Part shown: positions 1 to 5,581 of the stretch, in pieces
Numbering within the stretch: the stretch's first letter is position 1
Layout of the letters: every line of letters starts with the position of its first letter
NCBI GenBank assembly: GCA_030838265.1
Contig: JAUTXA010000029.1
Location: forward strand, 1-5,726
Source of the DNA: Actinomycetota bacterium
Lineage (GTDB): Bacteria > Actinomycetota > Acidimicrobiia > Acidimicrobiales > BP-101
Length of the DNA: 5,726 bases
Direction of reading: 5' to 3'
Notes under the pieces: generated by a model
What the model saw: only the letters and a program-made list of their open reading frames with translations
What the model was told of the DNA's origin: nothing
Database searches by the model: none
Translations under genes and position numbers: made by a program

Positions 1-10
1 TGAGCTCGTC

Positions 11-820
11 GTGGGCTTCGAGACGTATGACCATGCCCGGACCCTACTGCCGCGGCCCGCGGCGCAGGCGGGAAAGTTGCCTGTCCGCCTTGTCCTTCCG
101 CTACCCTTTTGCATCCCCAGGATCCGCACGTGGTGCTTTCGCGCGTGCGCTTGCCTGCTGGGAGGGTTGGTTGCTGGGGCACCGACGCTCGCCACGACTA
201 CGGCGAGTGCGGCGCCGCCTCAGAATCGGACCCACCAGCTGGTGGCGCTACCGGTCGATCTGACCGAGTCGGTGCGCGCCGTGACGGCGCTGCGCCGGGC
301 CGAGGAGCCCGTCTACGTCACCCAGCCGGCCACGGCTCAGATGCTGGCCCTCTCTCGCGCTGCCAGCTATCTGCGTGAGCACCCGCAACATCGCACCCTC
401 GCCGTGCGGGCCAGTCGCAGCGCCGCTCCGGGTGCGGGACGCTTCGTCTGGCCCATCAAGGGCGTCATCACCGGTCCCTTCGGCGAGCCGCGCGCCAACG
501 GCCCTCACCCCGGCCTCGACATCAACGGCCACATCGGTGACCCGGTGGGTGCCGGCGCCGCCGGGGTCGTGTCACTCGTCGGCGTGCCCGCCGGCTACGA
601 GGGCTACGGCCTGATGGTGCTGATCGATCACGGCAACGGCCTGATCTCGATCTACGCCCATCTCTCCCAGACCAATGTGGGTGTGGGTCAGCAGGTAACC
701 CCCGGCGATCTGATCGGCGCGGTGGGCTGCACCGGAAGCTGCACCGGTCCTCACCTCCACTTCGAGGTGCGGGTCAACAACACCCCGATCGATCCCGAGC
801 CTCTCCTCCCCCCGCAGTAG
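11..820 (+). CDS. Secreted M23 (LytM-type) zinc metallopeptidase
   Basis: A probable cell-wall endopeptidase that cleaves peptidoglycan cross-bridges or stems outside the membrane. Counting from the GTG at 11 (269 residues), a hydrophobic stretch at about 47-60 follows several arginines and ends in an ASA-AP signal-peptidase-like site near residue 67. A helical, low-conservation linker runs to about 140, and the M23 domain fills 144-266. The HPGLD motif (H166, D170) and the second His of HLH (H250) should bind zinc; YAHL (H217) and H248 are the other conserved catalytic histidines. All are intact, so it is probably an active enzyme. The start is uncertain: the frame is open to the left edge, and a TTG at 77 preceded by AGGCGGGA would give a more normal signal peptide (about 45 residues). 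Cysteines at 240 and 244 bracket the loop before HLH and could form a disulfide. The gene converges with the minus-strand series. Confidence 0.9.
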   Translation: MGFETYDHARTLLPRPAAQAGKLPVRLVLPLPFCIPRIRTWCFRACACLLGGLVAGAPTLATTTASAAPPQNRTHQLVALPVDLTESVRAVTALRRAEEPVYVTQPATAQMLALSRAASYLREHPQHRTLAVRASRSAAPGAGRFVWPIKGVITGPFGEPRANGPHPGLDINGHIGDPVGAGAAGVVSLVGVPAGYEGYGLMVLIDHGNGLISIYAHLSQTNVGVGQQVTPGDLIGAVGCTGSCTGPHLHFEVRVNNTPIDPEPLLPPQ

Positions 821-835
821 CGCCCAGCCCGCCCG

Positions 836-849
836 CGGCGCGCGCGCCG
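836..849. terminator. Perfect GC palindrome between convergent genes
   Basis: A 14-bp perfect palindrome, CGGCGCGCGCGCCG, fills most of the 30-bp gap between the stop of the M23 gene and the stop of the 101-residue gene on the other strand. Its position suits a shared bidirectional terminator. It has no T-tract on either side, and pure G/C palindromes arise easily at this base composition, so the call is weak. Confidence 0.25.
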
Positions 850-850
850 G

Positions 851-1156
851 TTACTCGAGCTGGAGCTGTTCGGAGCGGGCGGCCCGCTCCCGTAGCGGCT
901 CCCACGTCTTGGCGCCCCGCGGGCCGCGGAGCTGCACTTGGATCTGATCGAGGGGGATGGCGCGCGCCGCTCCCTTGGTGTCGGTCAGGCCCAGGCTGCC
1001 GTCGCGCTCGAGGCGGGTGACGGTGCCGTCACGCCACCGGTCGGTCTCGCGCCGCCGCCAGCGGATGGACTCGCCCGGCTTCAGGCCGAGGGGCGCGAGA
1101 TCGATCGCCGGGTCAGGCGGGGGCGGGACCTTGGCCGTCGCCTTGCGCGGGGTCAT
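851..1156 (-). CDS. Uncharacterised 101-residue basic protein, possible small beta-barrel
   Basis: I do not recognise a named family. Residues 1-20 are a basic then proline-rich tail (RKATAK, PPPPDP). From about 27 the chain reads like a five-strand SH3/Tudor/KOW-type barrel: PGESIRWR, then WRDGTVTRLE, DGSLGLTD, GAARAIPL and DQIQVQLRG, with glycines and aspartates at the likely turns. Such barrels often bind nucleic acid or peptides, but the fold here is inferred by eye. The C-terminus (about 81-101) is charged and probably helical. The ATG shares ATGA with the stop of the SDR gene, which indicates translational coupling and fixes the start; the frame stays open upstream through the SDR gene, but that part has shadow-ORF composition (Arg/Pro/Gly-rich). 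No signal peptide or membrane segment is visible. It is the last gene of the minus-strand series and ends in TAA. Confidence 0.75.
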   Translation of the reverse strand: MTPRKATAKVPPPPDPAIDLAPLGLKPGESIRWRRRETDRWRDGTVTRLERDGSLGLTDTKGAARAIPLDQIQVQLRGPRGAKTWEPLRERAARSEQLQLE

Positions 1157-1941
1157 CCGCCGGTGACGCGGGCTTGGAGCTTGCGCATGCCCCGGATCCA
1201 GCGATCGGGGTCCTCGCCCTTTCGGCGCACGTACTCGGCCACCACAGGGTGGGGGAGGATGAGGAACTGCTCGGTCCGGATGCCCTGCACGACGGCCTCG
1301 GCCACGTCCTCGGGCTCGATCATGTCGCCCGCGGCCAGCACCACGTTGCCGGATGGGTCGTTGGCGTCGAGCCCGCCAAGCAGCATCGGTGTGCGCACCC
1401 CCTGCGGGCAGAGGCACGACACCTTGATGCCGGCGTCGCCGTGGGTGATGGCCAGCCACTCGGCCAACGCCACGGCGGCATGCTTGGTCACCGCGTAGGG
1501 GGCGGCGCCGATGTTGGTCAGCAGCCCGGCAGCCGATGCCGTGTTCAGCAGGTAGCCCTCGCCCCGGGCCAGCATGCCGGGCAGGACGGCGCGGGCCGCC
1601 CAGACGTGGGCCATCAGGTTGACGTCCCAGATCTTCTGCCAGGCCTCGTTGGTGGCCTCGACGCCGCCGCCGATGGCGATGCCGGCATTCGAGCAGAACA
1701 GGTCGATGGGCCCGTGGGCGTCTTCGGTCTTGGCCACCAGCGATTGAATCGAGGCCTCCTGCGAGACGTCGGTCGCCACCGCCAGCCCGCCGATCTCGTC
1801 GGCCACCGCCGCGGCCCCGTCCCCGTCGAGGTCGGCCACCACCACGGCCCGGGCCCCCTCGGCGGCGAAGCGACGGGAGAGGGCGCGGCCTATGCCACTG
1901 GCGCCCCCCGTGACGATGACGACCTTGTCCTTGAGCTCCAT
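1153..1941 (-). CDS. Short-chain dehydrogenase/reductase (SDR), NAD(P)-dependent
   Basis: A 262-residue classical SDR with a single Rossmann domain, likely cytosolic, that oxidises or reduces an alcohol/ketone pair. Visible motifs: TGGASGIG (11-18, dinucleotide binding), D37 at the end of beta-2 (favours NAD over NADP), D58-V59 (adenine pocket), NAG (85-87), and the catalytic tetrad N108, S136, Y149, K153. PQG at 179-181 replaces the common PG. The C-terminal segment (about 220-258, FLILPHP then a basic, Trp-containing helix) probably caps the substrate site. The substrate cannot be read from sequence; the neighbouring WS/DGAT makes a fatty alcohol, aldehyde or other lipid substrate plausible only by context. 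The ATG at 1941 has no Shine-Dalgarno; TACGAT lies exactly 6 nt upstream, which would suit a leaderless transcript. The 3' end overlaps the next gene by ATGA. Confidence 0.93.
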   Translation of the reverse strand: MELKDKVVIVTGGASGIGRALSRRFAAEGARAVVVADLDGDGAAAVADEIGGLAVATDVSQEASIQSLVAKTEDAHGPIDLFCSNAGIAIGGGVEATNEAWQKIWDVNLMAHVWAARAVLPGMLARGEGYLLNTASAAGLLTNIGAAPYAVTKHAAVALAEWLAITHGDAGIKVSCLCPQGVRTPMLLGGLDANDPSGNVVLAAGDMIEPEDVAEAVVQGIRTEQFLILPHPVVAEYVRRKGEDPDRWIRGMRKLQARVTGG

Positions 1942-1947
1942 GGCCGC

Positions 1948-1953
1948 ATCGTA
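1948..1953 (-). promoter_or_regulatory. Candidate -10 element for SDR (leaderless)
   Basis: On the minus strand TACGAT is followed by six bases (GCGGCC) and then the SDR ATG. Actinobacterial -10 boxes are TANNNT, and a 6-nt gap would place the transcript start on the A of ATG. No clear -35 is visible, and there is no ribosome binding site, which agrees with leaderless initiation. Confidence 0.4.
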
Positions 1954-1967
1954 GGGGGAGGGTGAGA

Positions 1968-1983
1968 CCGGCTCAGGAGCCGG
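1968..1983 (-). terminator. Short inverted repeat over the WS/DGAT stop codon
   Basis: CCGGCTC and GAGCCGG face each other across 2 nt. In RNA this gives a 6-bp stem with a 4-nt loop, and the WS/DGAT stop codon falls across the loop and the first stem base. The bases after it on the minus strand are C-rich, not U-rich. It could be a weak terminator, or simply a chance repeat in GC-rich DNA. Confidence 0.25.
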
Positions 1984-3355
1984 CGGCGATGACCTCGTCG
2001 AGGCCGTCGCGCAGGCAGTCCCGCAGCAGCTCGGGGTCGTCGACCGCGGCTGTGTCGATATTGAGCCCGAAGTCGAGCTGGTCGAGGTACGACAGCAGCG
2101 TGATGTTGAAGGCGGTGCCCGCCGTCGGACCCATGGGGTGGTTCGACAGCACCTTGGCCCCGGCGATGAAGAGGTCGAAGGGCGCTCCTCGCACGTTCGA
2201 GCAGGCGAAGTCGACGGTCTCGACCTGCTGGCGAGCGAGACGGACGATGATCGGCGTGGGCAGGGTCGAGAGGATCCCGGCCAGGGCGTCGGCCAGGCCG
2301 AGGGCCCGCTCGCTCTTGACCTGATCGAGCCGCTCGTGGACGGCCGCGAAGCGGGCGACGGGGTCGGTGATCCCGGCCGGGACGAGCACTCGGCTGGGGG
2401 CGAAGGCGTTGCCGCCCGCCGACTTGTCGGTGCGAGTGCTCACGGGCATCGACACTCGCAGCTCGTCGACCTCTTTGCCCTTGGCCCGGTGGTACGCGCC
2501 CGCCCCGCCGGCCACGCCCGTGACGTAGAGGTCGTTGAGGGTGCCACCGAGCGATTTGGCCGCCTGCTTGGCCGCGCCCATCTCGACGCTGAGCGTCTCG
2601 AAGCGCCGTCCCATCGACCGGACCCCGGCCCACAACGGCGACCGGGCCTTGTCGGTGATCACCAGCTGACGGGCCATCGACTGGGCCGTGCTGATCGGGT
2701 TCCGCGCCGACTCCATGGCTCCGCCGACGGCTCGCCAGGTGAGGTCGAGGGGCCGGCGCAGGGCGGCGCCGACCGACTCGAACATCCCGTCCCGTCCCTC
2801 GAGGTCGTCTTCGCTTTCGCCTCCCGAGGCCGGGGGAGGGGACGCGGGATCCTCGGCCGGATCGCGCTCGAGGTCGAGGAACATGGCGGACATGCGGACC
2901 CCGCCCACGCCGTCGGTGATGGTGTGGTGCATCTTGGCCAACAGGGCGGCCCGGTCGTCGGCCAGGCCCTCGATGATCGTGTACTGCCACAGCGGGCGCT
3001 GCGGGTCGAAGGCGTCGGTGTAGAGCAGGGCGGCCAGGTCGAGCAGGTCGCGCTCGTGGCCCGGCGGCGGGGCCGCCATGTGGCGGACGTGGTAGTCGAG
3101 GTCGAACTCGGGGTCGAACTCCCACGATGGCGGAGCCAGCGGGATCCCGGGCGGCACCACGCGTTGGCGGAGTCGAGGGATGGCAGCCACCGCCGCCTCC
3201 ATCCGCCGCCGGAAGCGGACCACGTCGGGGGCGCGGTCGAGGAAGGTGACGTTCAGGAACGTGGAGCGCATCGACGGGTCGCGTTCGACGGCCCACATCA
3301 GCGCTTCGGTGTCAGTCAGTCGCCGCTCGCTCTTCAGCGGTCGGTCGTCGGCCAT
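1973..3355 (-). CDS. WS/DGAT family O-acyltransferase
   Basis: A 460-residue wax ester synthase / acyl-CoA:diacylglycerol acyltransferase, the family that transfers an acyl group from acyl-CoA to a fatty alcohol or diacylglycerol to make storage wax esters or triacylglycerol at the membrane face. The active-site HHTITDG is at 143-149 (HHxxxDG, with H144 the expected base). PLW is at 121-123, LND at 273-275, SNVRG at 386-390 (usually SNVPG), PMGP at 407-410, and SYLDQLDFGLN at 422-432 matches the conserved C-terminal domain. Length is normal for the family. An acidic, proline-rich linker (about 164-190) follows the catalytic half. I chose the ATG at 3355 over the in-frame GTG at 3391: the extra 12 residues (GPGFAGPYVGG) are encoded by a strong hairpin and look non-coding, and TATGTT sits exactly 6 nt before the ATG. 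Substrate preference (alcohol versus diacylglycerol) is not readable. SDR follows after 31 bp. Confidence 0.94.
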   Translation of the reverse strand: MADDRPLKSERRLTDTEALMWAVERDPSMRSTFLNVTFLDRAPDVVRFRRRMEAAVAAIPRLRQRVVPPGIPLAPPSWEFDPEFDLDYHVRHMAAPPPGHERDLLDLAALLYTDAFDPQRPLWQYTIIEGLADDRAALLAKMHHTITDGVGGVRMSAMFLDLERDPAEDPASPPPASGGESEDDLEGRDGMFESVGAALRRPLDLTWRAVGGAMESARNPISTAQSMARQLVITDKARSPLWAGVRSMGRRFETLSVEMGAAKQAAKSLGGTLNDLYVTGVAGGAGAYHRAKGKEVDELRVSMPVSTRTDKSAGGNAFAPSRVLVPAGITDPVARFAAVHERLDQVKSERALGLADALAGILSTLPTPIIVRLARQQVETVDFACSNVRGAPFDLFIAGAKVLSNHPMGPTAGTAFNITLLSYLDQLDFGLNIDTAAVDDPELLRDCLRDGLDEVIAAGS

Positions 3356-3361
3356 CCCGCC

Positions 3362-3367
3362 AACATA
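3362..3367 (-). promoter_or_regulatory. Candidate -10 element for WS/DGAT (leaderless)
   Basis: On the minus strand TATGTT is followed by GGCGGG and then the ATG at 3355. This is the same TANNNT plus 6-nt geometry as at the SDR gene. GGCGGG could act as a poor Shine-Dalgarno, but it abuts the ATG, which is too close. The upstream hairpin at 3368-3389 covers the spacer and -35 region. Confidence 0.4.
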
Positions 3368-3389
3368 GGGCCCGGCGAAGCCGGGGCCC
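3368..3389 (-). terminator. GC-rich hairpin between DsbA-like and WS/DGAT genes
   Basis: On the minus strand GGGCCC pairs with GGGCCC six bases deep, then one bulged C, then GGC/GCC closing a small UUC loop. It begins 12 nt after the stop of the DsbA-like gene and is followed by UAUGUUGG, a partly U-rich tail. It most likely ends the DsbA-like transcript. Because it touches the proposed WS/DGAT -10 box, it could instead be an operator-type repeat. Confidence 0.45.
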
Positions 3390-3401
3390 ACCGGGCGGGA
3401 C

Positions 3402-4007
3402 CTACCGGGGGATGGAGGTGTGCTTGAACTCGTTGAGATCGGGCCAGCCGGTGAGCAGCTCGAGGGTCCGCTCGATGGTCTGGATCGAGAACTGGCCGTC
3501 GTCGGACGGGCGGCTCATGAGGCGGACGAACACGGCCCGGTCGTTGGCGATGAAGGTGGGGACGCCGAAGACGCGGTTGTCGTTGACCGATGCCTCGTGG
3601 GCCTTGCGGAACGTCTCGAGGGGCCAGCCCGCCTTGATCTCGTCGAAGACGGCGGCCGAGTCGACGCCCGCCTCGTCGAGCACGGCCCGCACGACGGCTT
3701 CCTCGCGCAGGTCCCGGCCTTCGTCATGGCGAGCCTGGAAGAGGGCGACGTGGGCGTCGAGAAACGTGTCGGGGAAGCGATCCCGCACCACGATGCCGGC
3801 TTCCATGGCCAGCAGGCCGGCCGCCGCCCCAGGGTCGTCCCAGACGTCGAGGCCGCCCTCGTCGACATGGACCTGGTTGAGCGAGAAGGGCACGAACGTG
3901 ACGTCCCACTCGGCGCCCGCCTTGAGGCCGGCCACCAGGTGCTCGTGGGCGTTGCGGGCAAAGGGGCAGCGGTAGTCCCAGGTCACGGAAAAGGGGGGAA
4001 GGCTCAT
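3402..4007 (-). CDS. Cytosolic DsbA-fold (thioredoxin-like) protein, single active-site Cys
   Basis: A 201-residue protein of the DsbA / HCCA-isomerase / FrnE-like thioredoxin superfamily. The N-terminal strand (SVTWDYRCPF) leads into CPFA at 14-17, where the usual CxxC would be, so only C14 remains and it is the only cysteine in the protein. A helical insertion covers about 55-140, and the thioredoxin cis-proline loop is FGVPTF (P150). There is no signal peptide, so it should act in the cytosol. Relatives in actinobacteria include mycothiol-dependent enzymes; a monothiol site fits reduction or isomerisation with a low-molecular-weight thiol better than dithiol oxidation, but this is inference. 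The ATG at 4007 lacks a Shine-Dalgarno and I found no TANNNT close to it. It lies 64 bp after PAP2 and 46 bp before WS/DGAT; no functional link to lipid metabolism can be shown. Confidence 0.85.
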   Translation of the reverse strand: MSLPPFSVTWDYRCPFARNAHEHLVAGLKAGAEWDVTFVPFSLNQVHVDEGGLDVWDDPGAAAGLLAMEAGIVVRDRFPDTFLDAHVALFQARHDEGRDLREEAVVRAVLDEAGVDSAAVFDEIKAGWPLETFRKAHEASVNDNRVFGVPTFIANDRAVFVRLMSRPSDDGQFSIQTIERTLELLTGWPDLNEFKHTSIPR

Positions 4008-4021
4008 GAAACGTGCAACAA

Positions 4022-4046
4022 GGCCGGAGCGGCCCCTGTTCCGGCC
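4022..4046 (-). terminator. Possible terminator after the PAP2 gene
   Basis: Perfect 7-bp arms GGCCGGA and TCCGGCC are separated by 11 nt. On the minus strand the stem is followed directly by UUGUUG. It sits in the 64-bp gap after the PAP2 stop, ending 14 nt before the DsbA-like ATG. The short U-rich run makes a terminator plausible; the long loop weakens it. It could also be a 5'-leader structure of the next gene. Confidence 0.4.
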
Positions 4047-4071
4047 GGGCCAGAAACGGGCCCCGACACGC

Positions 4072-4659
4072 TCACTCGGTTTCGCCGCCTGGGGCGGGGT
4101 CGGGGGCGTGGAGCACGCCGGCCCGGTGCATTGGAAGGGGGCTGAGCTTGCGGCCGATGCGGCCCAGCACCACCCCGATGCCGATGCCCACCACCACGTC
4201 CGACGCGTGGTGGACCTTCACGTGGACCCGGCTCCAGGCCACGACGAGGGCGAGCACGTAATAGGCGGGCCACAGCACGTCGTCCTCGGCCAAGAGCCCG
4301 GCGGCGGTGAAGGCCGAGGTGGCGTGACCGCTGGGGAAGCTGCTCGTCCGGGGGCGGCGCAGGTGGAGGGGGCCAACCGTGCCCGACACGGGCCGGGCCC
4401 GCCGGAAGACCGATTTGATGCCGAGGTTGACCACCACCGACTCGACGGCCAGCCCGACGCTCACTCGCACCGCGGCCGGCAGATGGCGCTCGGACCGCAG
4501 GCCTCGCGCCGCGCCGAGGATCAGCCACACCAGGCTGTGATCGCCGAGGGCAGAGGCCGAGTAGAAGACCCGGTCGGCGACTGGGTTGCCGCGCAGGTGC
4601 TGGTCGAACCACGCATCGACCCGGGCATCGAAGGCGTCGACCGACTTCCCGAGCGGCAT
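4072..4659 (-). CDS. PAP2-superfamily phosphatase (membrane)
   Basis: A 195-residue member of the type 2 phosphatidic acid phosphatase / vanadium-haloperoxidase superfamily, which hydrolyses lipid phosphates or polyprenyl pyrophosphates through a phospho-histidine. The three signature motifs are complete: K82-x6-R89-P90, PSGH at 109-112 (H112 acid), and S143-R144-x5-H150-x3-D154 (H150 nucleophile). Hydrophobic segments at about 43-50, 64-80, 132-142 and 155-167 suggest a small membrane protein with the active site on the outer face. The C-terminal 20 residues are hydrophilic. The substrate is not readable: phosphatidate would feed the DGAT two genes on, undecaprenyl pyrophosphate would fit wall synthesis. 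The ATG at 4659 has an in-frame TAG 15 nt upstream (4672-4674) and no Shine-Dalgarno, so the start is well bounded. Sequence upstream contains TAGGCT 9 nt from the ATG. Confidence 0.92.
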   Translation of the reverse strand: MPLGKSVDAFDARVDAWFDQHLRGNPVADRVFYSASALGDHSLVWLILGAARGLRSERHLPAAVRVSVGLAVESVVVNLGIKSVFRRARPVSGTVGPLHLRRPRTSSFPSGHATSAFTAAGLLAEDDVLWPAYYVLALVVAWSRVHVKVHHASDVVVGIGIGVVLGRIGRKLSPLPMHRAGVLHAPDPAPGGETE

Positions 4660-4668
4660 AGGCGAGCG

Positions 4669-4674
4669 AGCCTA
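4669..4674 (-). promoter_or_regulatory. Candidate -10 element for PAP2
   Basis: On the minus strand TAGGCT fits TANNNT and lies 9 nt before the ATG, which would leave a leader of only 2-3 nt. No -35 match is seen. The spacing is looser than at the WS/DGAT and SDR genes, so this is a weaker call. Confidence 0.27.
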
Positions 4675-4698
4675 TTCGCCGCGATCAGCCTCTCGGAG

Positions 4699-4743
4699 CG
4701 ACGTGACAGTTGTCCGCTCTATGCGAGGACAACTGTCACCTCG
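4699..4743 (-). repeat. Long inverted repeat between nuclease and PAP2 genes
   Basis: Arms 4699-4717 and 4725-4743 match at 17 of 19 positions around the 7-nt loop TCTATGC. The core, GTGACAGTTGTCC (4703-4715) against GGACAACTGTCAC (4727-4739), is perfect over 13 bp. It starts 5 nt after the nuclease stop codon and is clearly richer in A+T than the flanking genes. As RNA it would be the most stable structure in any junction here, so a terminator without a U-tract (common in actinobacteria) is the simplest reading. A dispersed REP-like palindrome or a dimeric repressor site are alternatives. Confidence 0.75.
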
Positions 4744-4748
4744 TGAGC

Positions 4749-5573
4749 TCAGACGGCGACGACGAGCTCGGCCTCGGCCTCGGCTCGGGGCACCAACGAG
4801 AGATCGCCGCCGACCGCCGGGCAGAAGGCCCGGAACGAGCAGTAGTCGCAGAGGCGCGATGGCTTGGGCTTGAAGCTCTCGGTGAGGCAGGCCCGTTCGA
4901 CCGCTGTCCAGATGGCCCGGGTCTTGGTGCCGAGCGCCTTGATCGACTGCTCGGACGGAACGGCGGTGATGGCCACCGGCTCGCGGAGGTGGAGGAGCTG
5001 GATGCGGGCCGGCCGGCGCCCGAGGACCTGCTCGCACAGGAAGGCGTAGAAGTGGATGCCCATGAGCCGGCGCTGCTCGTTGAACTCACCCGGCGCCCGG
5101 CCCGTCTTGTAGTCGGTGACCACCAGCTCGCCGTCTTCGTCGAGCTCGAGGCGGTCGATGATGCCCCGCAGCCGCAGACCGCCGAGGTTGGCCTCGAGGC
5201 GAAGCTCGGTGCCGATCATGTTCACCGAGTTGGGGTCTTCGAGCTCGAAGTACTGGCGGACCAGCACCTCGGCCTCGGCGTGGAACTCGGCCCACTCGTC
5301 GTCGGACATCTCCAGGTCGCGGTGCTCGTCATCTTCGAGGACCTCGATCTTGGCCGCCTCGAGGTGCTGGAGGGCGACGCCCAGGGTGCGCTGGCCCTGG
5401 GGCTCGTGCCAGAAGAGGCGCTCGAGGGCTCGGTGGACGAGGGTGCCCTTGGCCGTGGCCGGGCTGGCGGGCTCGGGGAGGTGGTCGATGGCGGAGAAGC
5501 GGAAGGCCAGCGCGCACTCGGTGAAGGTGGACACCTTCGACGGGGACAGCGAGGTGGGAAGGGGCAGACTCAT
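4749..5573 (-). CDS. RecB-like PD-(D/E)XK nuclease with Fe-S cluster cysteines
   Basis: A 274-residue stand-alone nuclease of the RecB/AddB/Cas4 group, expected to cut DNA with two metal ions. The N-terminal LSPSKVSTFTEC brings in C20, and the C-terminal LCDYCSFRAFCP supplies C242, C245 and C251; this C-x(n)-C-x2-C-x5-C pattern binds a 4Fe-4S cluster in AddB and Cas4. Catalytic motifs are GTLVH (H47), E123 in a TELRLE strand, GIIDRLE (D140), VTDYKTG (D154, K156) and a Q-x8-Y helix (Q167, Y176). All are present, so it should be active. The last residues are an Ala/Glu run encoded by repeated CTCGGC. Similar free-standing RecB-family exonucleases occur widely in actinobacteria, probably in repair, and nothing CRISPR-related is nearby. 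The ATG at 5573 is preceded by GAGGAG (5576-5581) and is the only gene here with a recognisable Shine-Dalgarno, although close to the start. Confidence 0.92.
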   Translation of the reverse strand: MSLPLPTSLSPSKVSTFTECALAFRFSAIDHLPEPASPATAKGTLVHRALERLFWHEPQGQRTLGVALQHLEAAKIEVLEDDEHRDLEMSDDEWAEFHAEAEVLVRQYFELEDPNSVNMIGTELRLEANLGGLRLRGIIDRLELDEDGELVVTDYKTGRAPGEFNEQRRLMGIHFYAFLCEQVLGRRPARIQLLHLREPVAITAVPSEQSIKALGTKTRAIWTAVERACLTESFKPKPSRLCDYCSFRAFCPAVGGDLSLVPRAEAEAELVVAV

Positions 5574-5581
5574 CGCTCCTC

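Noticed and set aside
101..160. Lipoprotein signal in the M23 N-terminus
   Set aside because: Several cysteines occur (34, 42, 46, 48), but none is preceded by a lipobox such as LAGC; an ASA-AP type I cleavage site fits better.
1174..1965. 263-codon plus-strand frame antisense to SDR
   Set aside because: His/Gly/Val-rich mirror of the SDR codons, while the SDR frame has the full Rossmann and catalytic motifs.
1890..3296. 468-codon minus-strand frame overlapping WS/DGAT in another phase
   Set aside because: Arg/Pro-rich low-complexity translation without motifs; a shadow frame due to few stops at high GC. No sign that WS/DGAT is frameshifted, since its motifs run in order in one frame.
2138..3427. 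429-codon plus-strand frame antisense to WS/DGAT
   Set aside because: Its Gly/Arg/Val/Asp-rich composition is the mirror of GC-rich coding DNA, it shows no recognisable domain, and the opposite strand carries a full set of WS/DGAT motifs.
4766..4790. Tandem CTCGGC hexamers
   Set aside because: They simply encode the Ala-Glu run near the nuclease C-terminus; too few copies to be a meaningful repeat.
4749..5573. Cas4 of a CRISPR system
   Set aside because: The Fe-S and nuclease motifs are shared with Cas4, but the protein is longer than typical Cas4 and there is no repeat array or other cas gene in the window.
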